Assembly (NCBI GenBank): GCA_943704415.1
Contig: CALSCO010001838.1
Span: forward strand, 1 to 64,000
Reading direction: 5' to 3'
DNA from: Parvularia atlantis
Lineage: Eukaryota > Opisthokonta > Rotosphaerida
Length of the DNA: 64,000 bases
Below are positions 30,961 to 42,513 of the stretch, in pieces. Position 1 is the first letter of the stretch. Each line of letters opens with the position of its first letter. Below the pieces are notes generated by a model. The model was not told the origin of the DNA, ran no database searches, and worked only from the letters and a program-made list of their open reading frames with translations. The position numbers were made by a program, and so were the translations under genes.

Positions 30961-32731
30961 CTGCTCGCTGTCGAGCTCGAAGACGATCGCGTCGACAATG
31001 TCCGAAAGCACGTCGAACGACGCCAGGTCGACGTCGGCCGTGGTGGACGACGGCACAGACGACGCGCGCGGCGGCAGCCCGCGGGCAGGGGGGGCGCTTG
31101 CGGGCACGGCGGCAGCAGTTGCGGTGGGTGCGCGTGCTGCCGCGGCCACGGCCTTGTCCGACTGCGACCGCGGCGGGAGGACGCTGCGGCGCTTGTCCCC
31201 CCCGCCCGGCGGCACGAGCGTCGCGACGGCGGGCGGCTCGACGTAGACGGCCGTACGCGCGCCCACGACGCCCTGCGGCGACGCGCGCAGCGACATCCGC
31301 GGCGACGAGCGCGACGACGACCTGCCAGCCGCACGTCAGACGCACAGTACGGCGCTAGACACGGCACGCACGAGGGCGACGGCGTCGTGCGTGCGCCTTG
31401 CCCCGCGCTTCCGCTGGCGCTCACGCCCATCACGAGCATTGGCGACGTGCCCGCCGACGACGACGACGAGCTCGACAGCCGCTCAAGCTCGTCCATCGCC
31501 TCCTCGAGGTTGCGCCCGGCGCGCGCCATCGTGTGCCGAAAGTCGAGCGTGCGCGTTGGGATCGAGACCTCGGCCACGGTCAGCGCGGCCTCCATCGCTG
31601 CGCTGCCGTCAGCGCACGCGGACACCCGCACAAGGCAGCGCACCCGCGTTGTCGGTCCGCAGCTGGTCGAGCTGGCTCAGCAGGCCGTACACGCACGTGT
31701 GCAGCTCCTCCTGCAGGGCGTTGAGCTCGTCCGCGGGCGCGTCGGCCTTTTGCTGTGCACGCATCTCAGCCATGACAGCGCAGCCCACGCGCAGGGCCGC
31801 ACCTTGACCGCCATCGCCCTGGCGCGGTAGAGCATCTGCCGGAAGCCGGCCTCGATCGCAGAGCAGTGCCTGCGCACTCCCACTGTTGGGGGGGGGGGGG
31901 GGGGGGGGGGGCGGCTTGCATGCAGTGCACAGACGCACCGCATAACCGTCTGCTCGCGGAACCGGTCAAGCTCGAGCGAAGTAAAGTAGTAGCAGTCGTT
32001 CATGAGCAGGTTGACGCGCTGCAGCGACTCGCGCAGGATCGCAAGCAGCTGCGGTGCACACCGTGTCAGCCCGCACTCCCAGCCGCCGCACGCGGCGCGC
32101 GCACCTTGTCGGGCGGGCAGTACAGCAGGTCCTCGATCTGCGCCTTGCACCCGATGCAGCGCTCGCCGATCAGCCGGTGGATCGGCTTGAGGTCGGGCGG
32201 TGCCGGTGCACGGGGCTCGCGAGCCTTGGCCAGCAGCAGCTCATCGTCCTCGCCCGCGCGCTGCCGCCCGCCCGCGGGCACGGCAATCGGCGCGGGCGGC
32301 CCGACGACCGAGACGATGCGCACGGCGGGTGTAGCAGCCGGGGCAGCAGCGACCACCGCGGCGCCGGCGGCCCTGGCGCGGAGGATGTCGACCCAGGCGC
32401 GGCGCGTGTCGTAGTCCGGGGCGATGATGTTGTAGGTGCGGTGAGGCACGCGCACGTGGAAGAGGTGCTCGTGTCGGCGGCGGCGCACAAAGTCGTCGAC
32501 CTCGACGATCTCGGCGCCGGCGACGTCGATGGTGCCGGCGGGCTTGTCGTCGCCGCGCTGGCGGTAGTAGCTGAGCGCCGTGCCGACGAGCACGAACCAG
32601 CGCAGCCGCCACGACTTGACGTTGGCGCCCTCCTTCTCGAGGTAGCCCTCCTTGTCGGCCAGCGGCGGCAGCGATGGGCCGGCAGCGGCGGGCGGCGCGG
32701 CGCTCGAGATCGAGGACGTCGGCGCAGCCAT
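30961..32731 (-). CDS. PH-domain protein with coiled-coil C-terminal region
   Basis: An N-terminal PH domain from about residue 25: DKEGYLEKEGANVKSWRLRW, FVLVGTALSYYRQRGDDKPA, IIAPDYDTRRAWVDILRARA, with the invariant C-terminal Trp. Then a linker, a CIGC pair (RLIGERCIGCKAQIEDLLYC), helical exons (LLAILRESLQRVNLLMNDCY, EAGFRQMLYRARAMAVK, DELNALQEELHTCVYGLLSQ), a Ser-rich segment and the end STTADVDLASFDVLSDIV. It probably binds phosphoinositides at a membrane. The CxxC pair might bind zinc. Several GT-AG introns are removed; one of them contains an uninterrupted run of more than 20 C before its acceptor (plus-strand G run near 31889-31911). Confidence 0.8.
31889..31911. repeat. Homopolymer G/C run inside an intron
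   Basis: More than 20 consecutive G on the plus strand, so a C-only polypyrimidine tract in the minus-strand pre-mRNA of the PH-domain gene. It precedes an AACAG and then the acceptor GTGCGCAG used to keep frame. The exact length is error-prone in sequencing. Confidence 0.8.
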
Positions 32732-32921
32732 GACACACAGCCAGGCGAAAGACGTGGCGGCGTGTCAGGTTTCTCCACTGCTGGATAGGGCGGGTGTAGG
32801 CAGGCGGGGAGGCGTATTTCGCAGCGTGGAGGGTGGGCGCATCACTCACGACGCGCCTCGCTCGGCAGGCGCCCTCCATCCGCATCCCGCCGCCGCCGCA
32901 TCCCCCCCCCCCCCACTCGCG

Positions 32922-33230
32922 ATGGACTTCAACACGCCCAACAAGGTCGTCGAGACGCAGAAGGCCTTTGCGGTGCGGCTCGCGCCGCACGGGGCGCGAG
33001 CGGCGGGCGGGCTGAGCGTAACGGCACAGGCCGCCGAGGGCCCGATCTTCACGCGGGGCAAGTTTGACCGCGTCATCCTCCGCTTCGTGTTTGCAGGCTG
33101 CGCCGCCGGCATACTCATGATCGGCATCGGCGCGTACCGGTGCGCACGGCGCCGGTGCTCGCGACGGGGGCTCACGCATCGGCGCACGCGCAGGATGATG
33201 ACCAACACGGGCAAGATCCAACGGTTCTGA
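32922..33230 (+). CDS. Small single-pass membrane protein of about 84 residues
   Basis: Exon 1 gives MDFNTPNKVVETQKAFAVRL and KFDRVILRFVFAGCAAGILM with the hydrophobic helix VFAGCAAGILMIGIGAY. A 54-nt GT-AG intron (GTGCGCACGG…GGGCTCACGC…CGCGCAG) restores frame into RMMTNTGKIQRF. The helix is near the C-terminus, so it could be tail-anchored with a short lumenal end. No family recognised. It is divergent to the PH-domain gene with 190 bp between starts. Confidence 0.6.
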   Translation: MDFNTPNKVVETQKAFAVRLAPHGARAAGGLSVTAQAAEGPIFTRGKFDRVILRFVFAGCAAGILMIGIGAYRCARRRCSRRGLTHRRTRRMMTNTGKIQRF

Positions 33231-33265
33231 GCGGCGGCCGCCCGTCGGCCGCTGTGGACGTGCAG

Positions 33266-33266
33266 T

Positions 33267-33300
<34 letters not shown>

Positions 33301-33301
33301 C
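33266..33301. repeat. GA dinucleotide microsatellite
   Basis: About seventeen GA units, with one ACA interruption, lie between the convergent ends of the small membrane protein and the septin. A shorter CACAGA repeat follows near 33365-33390. Confidence 0.85.
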
Positions 33302-33402
33302 AGCAGGGCCCTGTCGTGTGCACCGCACTCGCATCCGACGGGCTCATCACGTTCGACCGACTGACACAAACACAGACTTGGACACAGACACAGATACCTC
33401 CC

Positions 33403-34989
33403 TCAGACGCGCGCCTTGCCCGTCTTGGCCGCGCCGCTCTTCTTGTCGGCCGAGGCCTGCACGCACGCACACGCGCGCTCAGCAACCATGCCGCGCCCAC
33501 CTAGACCGGTGCATGCCTTCTTCTTGGCGAGCAGCTGCTGCATGCGGAAGTGCTCGTAGTGCTGCAGCCGCGTCGTCTCGATCAGGTCGAGCATGTGCGT
33601 CTTCATGAGGAAGTCGCGCAGCGCCACAAAGTCGCAGTGCGCAGGGTCCTCGACTGCGCGCAAACGGTGTAAGCACCCAGCGCAGCCTCAACCCACGCGC
33701 ACGCACTGTTGATCAGGCCCCAGCCATGACGGCGGCCGCGCACGGGCTTGCCGTCGACGACGATGTTGCGCTCCGAGCCGACGACCGCGAACGGGATCAG
33801 TTTCTGAGCAACGCAGCGCGGTTGGCACGACGAGGAGCGCACACACGCAGGCTCCACACCATGACCGCCGCGTTGCGCGCCGTCTCGACCTGGTCGTAGT
33901 CGAGCTTGGACGACTCCGGGTAGACGTGGATGTTGTGGAACGAAAACTCGGCCTGGATCTGTGTTGGTGCCGGTCGGTCAGCTGTGCGCAGGCATGCGAG
34001 CGGGGAGAGAAAAGAACGCACGCGGGCCTTGAACGCGTTGCGCTCCTCGACCGTGAGCGCGTCCGACTTGGCGATGACGGGGATGAGGTTGACGACCTGG
34101 CCGAGCGCCTTCATGGCCTGCGTTTGTTGCGTGCGCGTCAGTACACAGGCCAGCGCAGTTCCGCTCACAAGCAGACCTGGATGTCGAGCGGCTTGAGCGC
34201 GTGGCCCGTCGGCTGGATGAAGTAGAGCGCGGCGTGGATGCGCGTGTCGCGGATGTGGCGCTTGCGCTCCGTGGCCGACTCCTCCTTGTGGAAGCGCGCG
34301 TTCTGCGCGTTGATGTGCTGCACGATCGCCTCCCAGCTGCCCACGGCACGCGCGTGTGCGTGAGCGGGCGGATCGACCTCGCGAGGGCGGCACCTGTTGT
34401 CGTTGTTGATGAGGTCGCCAAAGCCGGGCGTGTCGGTGATGGTCACGGTGAGCTTGACGCCATTCTCGACGACGACTGCGCGCAGCACGCGTGCTTTGAG
34501 CACGACGAGCACGCGCCCCTCAACCGAGACACACGGTGCGAGACCGACTCGATCGAGGTCGTCTGGCGCGGCTCCTCCGACGCGGCCTTGGTGGCCTTCG
34601 AGTCGAGCAGGTGCGCGCAGAAGAGCGTGTTGACGAAGGTCGACTTGCCGAGGCCCGTGCCGCCGACGACGAGCAGGTTGAACTCGAAGCCGCGCTTGAG
34701 GGCGCGCGCCTGCAGCTGCGCACTCAGCGACTCGAAGCCGACGTGGCCGGTCAGGTTCGACTGCAACGCGTGCGGCGCGTGAGCGGGGCGCGTCTTCCTT
34801 CCTTCCCCCCCTTCGCGTCCGCGTCGGCCGCACCTGCAGGACGCGCTCCTCCACCACCGACAGCCGCTCCATGCCGGCCGCGGCCTCCTGCACGGGCGTC
34901 TCGCCGTCGTACTCCTGTGGGCGGGCGCCCCGCGCGCGCGGGCGTCAGGCGCGCCGTGCAAACGGCCGGGGACGCACGTCGTCCTCCAT
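33403..34989 (-). CDS. Septin GTPase
   Basis: The start MEDD is joined by a GT-AG intron to EYDGETPVQEAAAGMERL. The GTPase domain has GHVGFESLSAQ, FNLLVVGGTGLGKSTFVNTL (P-loop G1), VTITDTPGFGDLINNDN (G3), WEAIVQHINAQNARFHKEES, HAALYFIQPTGHALKPLDI, LIPVIAKSDALTVEERN (G4) and the septin-unique block KLIPFAVVGSERNIVVDGK…GWGLINIEDPAHCDFVALRD. The C-terminus (MQQLLAKKKA…KTGKARV) is short and basic, without the long coiled coil of many opisthokont septins. Septins form filaments at membranes and division sites. The intron at 33457-33516 (AAG|GCATGC…GTGCAG) may be another GC-AG intron, but it has no stop, so retention cannot be ruled out. Confidence 0.93.
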
Positions 34990-35087
34990 CGTTCCCGAAA
35001 TAAACGGTTTCTCTATGTACCCTCCTTCACTAGCAACCGTCCGCCAATCGAGTGCGCATCTATCCGTCGAGCCCACATCGAGCGCGC

Positions 35088-35805
35088 TCACTGGGCCAGC
35101 GTGCGGCGACGGCTGCGCGTGACGATGCCGCCGCCTCCGGGCACGAGCGCGTCGGCCGGCAGCGGCGGGAGGCCCGTGCGCGCGCCCGCCGCGCTTGCCG
35201 CGGTTGAGGAGGGCTGCACGCGGACCTTGCGCGCTGGACGCGTGCTGCCCTGCGGCGCGGCGGGGGAGAGCAAGTCGACCCGGCCCGTGTCCTCGTCGTC
35301 TGTCGTCGCGGCCGAGCTCGCATCCGAGCGGCGCCGCGACGTTGACCGCAGCGACCGCACCGAGCCCTGCAGCACCGAAGGCATGTCGGCCATCGTCTTG
35401 CGCGTCGCACTGCGCGTCGCCGTGCGCGGCGTCGACGTCGTGTGCAGCCCCGCTGTGCGCGACGCGGTCGTGCGGCGCGGCGTCCGCGGCGGCGTCTTGA
35501 TCACAATCTCGATCCGCCCGCCCGTGCCGTCGTCGTCCTCGCCGCTCTCGCTCTCGTTGGCCGTGCTGCTCGGGCCGGCATCGTACGCGTCGTGGTACGT
35601 GTCGGGCGCATGGTCAAAGTCCGATGAGGCCGGTTCGGGCCGGACCGACCCGGGCGCGACCGTCTCGGCCGAGAGCGACGGCAGGAACACGTTGCTGGCC
35701 GAGCCGCGCAGGGGCGAGAACGGCTGGAACGTGCGGTTCACAGCCGCGGCGCGCCACTGGTCGCGCTCCGATAGCTCCGACAGGTCGTCGTCCTGCTGCC
35801 GCTGC

Positions 35806-35859
<54 letters not shown>

Positions 35860-38800
35860 AGCTGGTTCATCAGCGGCTGCGTCGTCGTCAGCCACCGCGT
35901 CAGACACACGCGCGCACGCCCAACGCACCTCATCCAGCTCGGGCAGGTCCGGCACGTGCACGGGCCCCGTCAGGTCGTCCAGGCGCAGCGGCGCCAGCGT
36001 CGAGGGCGCGGGCGGCATGCCCGCGTTGAGGAACGACGTCTCAAACACGCCGCCGACGCTGAACGAGCCAAAAACGGACGTGTCGCCCGCGACCTGCGCC
36101 GACGACTGGCCGAGGATGTCGGCCGCGGCGGCGGTGGGCGGCGCCGACAAGTCCATGTTATCTCCGGGTGCGGCCTCGGGCTCGTCCTCCATCGCGTCGC
36201 TCGTCAGGCGGTCCGACGTCGGGTGCAGGCTCGACGGCCGCGGCACGGCGACCGGCTGGCGGAAGCGCGGCGGCGGCGATGCCAGGTGCGACAGGCGATC
36301 GGCCCCTGGCACACGCGAACGCGTCAGGCACACACGCATACGCACGCACACACACACGCAGGACGCACCGCGCAGCATCGGCTTGTACAGCGCGGCCGTC
36401 TGGCCGGCCTGCAGCAGCGACACCACGTCCGACGCGGCCGCCGTCTCCTGCTGCTGTTGCTGCTGCAGCTGTCGCGCCGCGTCGCTCTTCCACGGCGAGC
36501 CGAGCTTGGTGGGCGCCGGGCGCGGCACGGCAGCGGGCGAGGTCAGCGCCTGGGACGCCAGCGGCGGCTTGAACAGCGCCTCCTGCTGCTGCTCTTGCTT
36601 GCCAGCCCCGAGCTGCAGCTGCAGTTGCTGCGTCTGCGCGTTGAGCCGCCGCAGCCCGTCCGTGGTCGTGCGCACGCCCGACGGCGGGCGCAGGAACACG
36701 GGGCTCTCAGACGCGGGCTTCTGGCGCGACTGCGTTGAGCGCGCTGCCGTGGTCGGCGTGGCCACGTCCTCGTCCATCCTCGCCGCTGACGGCGACGGCG
36801 ATGCGTCCTTCCGCTTCGTGCCGCTGCTCGCCACCACCGCAGGTTCCACCTGCATCGGCGCAAAGACAACGACCGTGGTCTCGGCGCCGGGCTGCGGCTT
36901 GTCGGCGTCCTCCTCGGTCTCCATGTCCGACGGCAGCTGGCGCTGGCGCAGCATGTTGAGCAGCGCGCGCTGGCGGTCCTGCGACGCGCCCGCGACACGC
37001 AGCACGGCCGAGAGGGGCTGCGTGGCCGCGGCGATGTCCGTCGTCGACGCTTGCGGCGCCGAGGGCACCTCAACCTGTGTGCGCGCGCCCGCCTCGCCCT
37101 CGACCAGCTGCAGCATTTTCTTCTGCACGGCCGGCAGCGCGAGCTTGATGTTGTCGATCAGCGACGTGCGCACCTGCCGCACCCCTTCAGCGACCAGCGC
37201 AAGCTGCCAACTGTGTGTGCGCATACCGCGTTCGTGTCGCGCGCGCGCTCGTGCAGGCGCGCGGCCTCGATGTAGCGCTTGCGCGAGACCAGGTACGATA
37301 CGGCGAACGTTGTCTTGACCGGTGACGACGGCTCGGCCTCGAGGTGCTTGAGCAGCGCCTCGTCCTCGGCCGCGTCCAGCGCGCAGGCCAGCAGCAGCTC
37401 GAGCTCCTCGGGCACCTCGCCTGCACGCTGCGTCAGCACAAACTCGGGCGTGGCGCACGGCACGCACGTCGCAGCACGTGCTCGACCATCTCGAGGAAGA
37501 GCGCCATGTCACCCATGGCGCGGCACCGGCGTTGCGCAGCGAACGCGTCGTGCAGCAAACCGTTCGCGAGGTACACGCGCAGCTGCTCGCTGCCGTTGAC
37601 CGCGCACCGGTCGCACACGAGCAGCCGCAGCGCCAGGGCCGCCTGCGCACAGGTCAGCCAGCTGCGCACAGCCGGCACGGTGACGCGCGCAGTCGCACTT
37701 TGCCAGACTGCATCAGCCGTTGCAGCACGCTCTCGGGCCAGTTGGCCTCGACCTGCGGGTCGCACAGCAGCTCGACGGCGTGCTGCCCACGCGTGCCTTT
37801 TTTCAAGCCGCAAGCAACAACCAAGGCCGCGGCGACGCACCACCAGGTTGCGCTCGTCCTGCGGGTGGTCCAGCAGCCAGTACGCGTCCATCAAGTGCTG
37901 GTAGCGGCGCGGAAGCGACAGGCGCTGCGCAAACATGCTCGCGGCGACCCGGCCGCTGCCGCGCAGGTGGAAGTGCTGTGCAGTGCCGTACATGCCCGCG
38001 TCGAGGTCGTGCAGGAAGTAGTAGTACTGCGCGCCGCGCGCGCGTGAGCGTCGCGGCGGCCTCGCTTGCGACGGACGCACGATGCACTGGATGAAGAGCG
38101 AGCCCACTTGCAGGTCGTCGAGCCGGTTAAGCAGCTCGTACAAGTGGTCCAGCGACGTCGGCGGGTACAGCTTGCCGACGTCGCCTGCGCCCCGCTTCGC
38201 GTCAGCCGCACCGCACTGCCTGCCACGCGCATGCCGCACCGTCGCCCAGCCCAATCTCGCGCAGCAGCTTGGTCAGGAACAGCTCGTCCTGCAGCGCCGC
38301 GCGGTGCTTGCGGAATGTTGACGCAACGGCGCCGCGGAACACGTCCTTGGACTGCGCGATGCATGAGCGCAACGCCTCAGCGGCCGCACGCGAGACACGC
38401 ACCATCGCAAACAGATGCTGCACGAGCTCGCGGCCCGTGGGGCCCGGCCTGGGCTGCGGCAGCATCGTGCTCGCTGCGTTGGCGCGGTGAGCAAGGAACG
38501 CACACACGCGACCAACGACGCACAGGCCAGCTTGACGGGCACCACATCGCGCGGCAGGAGCGTGTACAGCTGCCGCTCGGACGGCGCAACGAAGATGTCC
38601 TGCAAGCACGCGCTCAGCGAAGTGCGCCAATGCATGCGCAATGCGGGCGCGCACCAGCACGGGCGCATCCACGAGGCACGTCTCGCCGGTGATCGTCTCG
38701 CCGAGCGACACGACGGTCAGCTCGGCCTTGCTCTCCACCGGCACGAGCGCATCCAGGACGACCGCGACGCTGCCGCTCGCTGCGCGGTTGCGTCAGAACT

Positions 38801-39983
38801 GGCACGTTCGCAACCGTCACGCGCGCGCACCCGGCAGCACGGCCATGGCCGTCACAACCTTGGGCGCCGTCGCGAGGCTGTACGGCTGCATCACCTCGCG
38901 CACGGCACGCGCGGCGCCATCGACTTGGAACACGCGCAGCACCGGCACGGCGTGCTGGCGGCTGCGCTGTGCACCATGCGCGATATAGAGCGCTTCGTCG
39001 GCGGCGCGGATGGCGACAACGGGCGCTGCGGGCGGCGGGCGATGAGCACAGCGCTGCACAAGGAGGCGCGGCACGCGCTCACCGCCACCGTGTAGCCGTG
39101 CGGACGCGGCGTCCGTGGCGAGCGCGGCGGACATCTGCCGCGTGTCTGTGCTAATCTCGTAGAAGCGCAGCGCGCCGTCGAAGAAGCCCGCGGCGAGGCC
39201 AACCGCGCCCGCGCCGCTCGGCAGCAGGAAGGTGGCGAGCGCGGTGACCTGCGTCTGCGTGTGAGCGGCAGGCAAGCGGTGCTACGGAGGCGCGCACGGC
39301 CGTGGACGCGCCGACCTCGCGCGCGTGCAGGTGTGCGTTGAGCTGCGCGTCAAACGCGAGAACGTCGATTTGCCCGTTGGCCGAGCCGCAGGCGAGCAGA
39401 TCGCTCGTGTGCACGCTGCGGCCCGTGTCAGCAGCAACCGCCGACACGTCGAGCGCCGCAGCGCGCACCGGGCCGAGAGCGGGACGGTGGCGACGGCCTC
39501 GACGAGGTCGCGGAGGAGGGCGGCGGCGGGCACGGCGACGATGTCATCGGCGAGCGGGTCGTACAGGAACAGACGCGATTCGCCGCCGCTGGCCGCAGCG
39601 TCAGCCGTCCAATGGGCGCGCGGATGCGGCGCGCACCAGGCGACGACGACGGCGAGGTGCGTGCGCTCGTCGACGCGCAGCGCCGTGGCGGCGACGATTG
39701 CCACCTGCAGCGTCCCGTCAGCACCACGACGACAACGGCAGCAGCAGCGACGCGCCTCGTCCGGGTCGCGCTCGGCCTCGTCGCCCAGCAGGTCCACGAC
39801 GGTCAGCCGGGCGAGCGGTGCGCCCTTGGCCGCGGCCGTCGTCGCGCGCACGCTCCAGACCTCGAGGGCCGTGTCGTCGTGCACCACGCACCACGCGCCG
39901 CTCCCGCTGCCGCCCGCCACGAAGCGGCCGCGGTGCTCGGGCTGCTCAGACGGCGCGCTTGGCGCGGCCGTGTTCCGCCGCAT
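35088..39983 (-). CDS. ELYS/MEL-28-like nucleoporin
   Basis: The N-terminal third (39983 down to about 38800) reads like the ELYS beta-propeller: GRFVAGGSGSGAWCVVHDDT, LEVWSVRATTAA, FLYDPLADDIVAVPAAALL, ACGSANGQIDVLAFDAQL, GLAAGFFDGALRFYEISTD. The middle is helical with YQHLMDAYWLLDHPQDERNL, matching the YWLLD block of ELYS domains, preceded by DHLYELLNRLDDLQVGSLFI. The C-terminal half is disordered, with poly-Gln, Ser/Pro-rich and basic stretches (IVIKTPPRTPRRTT, IVTRSRRRTLAQ). ELYS anchors nuclear pore assembly on chromatin. An intron at 39705-39755 starts GAG|GCGCGT with branch box GTGCTGACG (GC-AG). The assignment rests on domain order and the YWLLD motif. Confidence 0.75.
35812..35855. 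repeat. CTG/CAG repeat encoding poly-Gln in the ELYS-like protein
   Basis: About fifteen perfect CTG units on the plus strand read as CAG on the coding strand, giving a glutamine tract after LMNQLH and before an interrupted Q/R stretch. Confidence 0.85.
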
Positions 39984-40124
39984 CCTTCGTGTGGGACGAT
40001 GTATCTACCGCGCGCTATGTTTCAATGGCTACGAGAGATCTGTACAGACAAAGGCCGCTCAGCGTCGCTCCGCCTGCGTGCACAGCAGTTCATCATATCC
40101 CACAGGCGCACAGGCAGGCAGGCG

Positions 40125-40833
40125 TCAGCCACGGAGAAACTTGGCACGCGCGAGCCACGCCGCAGGGCCCTTGGCGCTGTGCAGACGCTCGAGCGCCTCC
40201 TTGTCCGTGCCCATCAGCACAGCGTCCTCCTCGGCCGTCCATACCGGCACGTCTGCGCGGCGAGCGTGTCAGCGCGGCACAGACACACAGGGTGGGCGCA
40301 CCGCAGTGCCGCAGCACGCTCAGCGCCCAGTCCACGTCGCCGCAGCACATGTAGAGCGCGTACAGGCACACGTGCGGCTCCTGCTGCCTGCATCCGTGCG
40401 TCTGTCTGCCACCAGAGCGCGAAGGCATGCGAGCAGAGACGCACGTCAGCTTCTGCAGGCGCTGCACGGCCTCGCGTGCCCGCTCATGGTCGTTCGGCAG
40501 GGCCTGCGCGCACAACACGGCTCAGCACCATTCGGGCCATCGAGCGCAAACGTGCCTGCGTCGCCTCAATGTCGTCGCCACCCGCGCCGGACAGCATCTG
40601 CTCGACCTCGGCGTCGTCCTCGTCGTCGTCGTTGTCGCCGTTGCGGCGCGCGTACGCCGCCTTGCCCGCGGCCGGCCGTGAGCGCGCCGGTGCCGGTGGC
40701 GGCTGCATCTGCGCGCGCTTGACCGGACGCGTGTTCTGCTCGTCCTCGTCCTCCACCAGCAGCCGCCGCTGAGGGCCTCGCGTCAGCCGCCCGCACAGCA
40801 TCGTGACACAGCACACCTTCTGCCGCCGCGCTG

Positions 40834-40867
<34 letters not shown>

Positions 40868-42334
40868 ACGCTGGCTGCGCGACTTGCTGCTCGTCGGCGC
40901 CTGCTCGCTCGCGTCGCTGCCATCGTCGCCGTCTGCGTCGCCGCCCGCGTCCTCCTCCTCGTTGCCGTCGTTGTAGACCGCCGCCTTGGGCCGCGTGGGC
41001 TGCAGCGGCGCGCTCAGCTCGATCTGCGCCAGCTGCTCCATCTTCTCCTGCGAATGTCGGGGCGTGTGAGCGGATGCAGCAGGGATGCGCTGGCTGAAGC
41101 GCGTGCCTTGGCGTTCATCGCGGCGGCACGTGCGCTCGGGCGCCGTGCGTGCGTGGACGGGCGCACGTCGGAGAACTCAGTCCACAGGTTCTGCGGCGCG
41201 GTCAGCACGCCACACACCCCACGCCGCAGCGCCTGCGCGCCCACACCGCGTCCTCCAGCGACGAGGCGACGCCCTTGCGCAGCGGCGGCAGCGCGTGCGG
41301 CGGCGAGGGCGCCCTGCGCGGCCGGCTGGCCTGCTGCTGCACGGGACGGTCAGCACGCATCGCGATCGCATGCGCGTCACGCACACACACCCGCTTGTAG
41401 TGCGGCGGCGCGTAGGCCTCGCTGCCCGAGCCGTCCGAGTCCTGCGACGGGCCGGCCTTGAAGCGGCTGCTGACGATGCGGTAGGCGCTCTCGCGCGTGG
41501 GCGGGTCGCGCAGCGTGTGTTGCAGCTTGTCCTCGGCGATGGCCGCAAAGCGCTTGCTGGCGACCATTTGCTTGAAGTGCGAGTCGATCGACATGACCGT
41601 GTGGTTCTTGAGCTGTGTGCGATGTCAGCCTGTGCGCCTCGCCGCGCGGTCGCCGCACCGACTCGGCACAGAGCTCGAGAAACTCGCTGCGCAGGAGCTT
41701 TTCGCTGCCGTCCTTCTTGTCAATGTGCTCGATGTACAGCCGCACGATCTCGACGTCCTCCTCGGGCGTGTAGCGCGAGCGCCTGCGCATCGCGAGTGAG
41801 CGGGCACGGGCGCGGATCAGCGTGCGGCGCGCACTTGGTAGGCGAGCTGCCGGCCGCGCGCGGCGCGATGTCGACGGACGGGTGCGCGGGCTGCGCGGGC
41901 GCGGGTGCGGGCGTGGTCGACGGGACCCGCGCGGCGTCCTTGGCGGCGACGAAGCGGAAGCGGTCGAGGTCCTGCAGCTGGCCAGCGCGGACGCTCTCGT
42001 GCACAAAGTCCTCGCTGCCGATGCGCCGTCGTCGCCGTCAGCAGGCGGATGGCACCGCGGCGGAGAGACGCGCCTGATCCAGTTCTCGGTCATCGCGACG
42101 ACGGCCGGGTCGGCGGTGCGCGCGGCGAGCACGAGCGACTGCCGCGTCGTGTGGCGCAGCAGCTCACCCCCGTGTTCCTTATTCGCCACGCGTCAGGCGC
42201 AGCACATGGCAAGCGGGGGGGCGCCGCGCACCGTGACGAGCCGCGCAATCTCGTCGTGGCGCCCGCCAAACGTCCGCGAGACGTAGAACTGCAGCGGGCG
42301 CCCCGCGTCGCTCCACAGCAGCGCGCGTTTGTCA

Positions 42335-42379
<45 letters not shown>

Positions 42380-42471
42380 GTCGTCGTGGTCGTCGTGGTC
42401 GCGGCGGCGGCGGCAGCAGCAGCGGCGGGCGGCGCCGCGGCGTCGACGGCGCCAACGGTTTCGGGATCCAT
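40125..42471 (-). CDS. TERF2IP: Telomere protein RAP1 (TERF2IP) orthologue
   Basis: Three RAP1 domains appear in the right order. An N-terminal BRCT-like domain: ALLWSDAGRPLQFYVSRTFG, IARLVTVRGGELLRH, DPAVVAMTENWIRR. A Myb-type domain: RRRSRYTPEEDVEIVRLYIE, KLLRSEFLELCAESV, HTVMSIDSHFKQMVASKRF. A C-terminal RCT domain: YALYMCCGDVDWALSVLRHC joined across an intron to DVPVWTAEEDAVLMGTDKEA and LERLHSAKGPAAWLARAKFL, aligning with the end of vertebrate TERF2IP (WxxxxD, ALxxxFG, ARRIEFR pattern). Between Myb and RCT lie acidic and poly-Gln tracts and a basic KRAQM patch. The N-terminus has Ala, Thr and Ser-Thr runs from simple repeats. RAP1 binds telomeric complexes and silences chromatin. Tandem upstream of the ELYS gene, divergent to a FAM210-like gene. 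Confidence 0.85.
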
Positions 42472-42513
42472 ACGCAGCACTTGTGACTCAGAAACGTCCA
42501 GATCTGTGACAAG
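42472..42513. promoter_or_regulatory. 42-bp bidirectional promoter gap with two TGTGAC boxes
   Basis: Between the RAP1 and FAM210-like start codons. TGTGACTCA (42482-42490) contains an AP-1 type TGACTCA, and TGTGACA is at 42505-42511, three bases before the plus-strand ATG. Confidence 0.4.
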
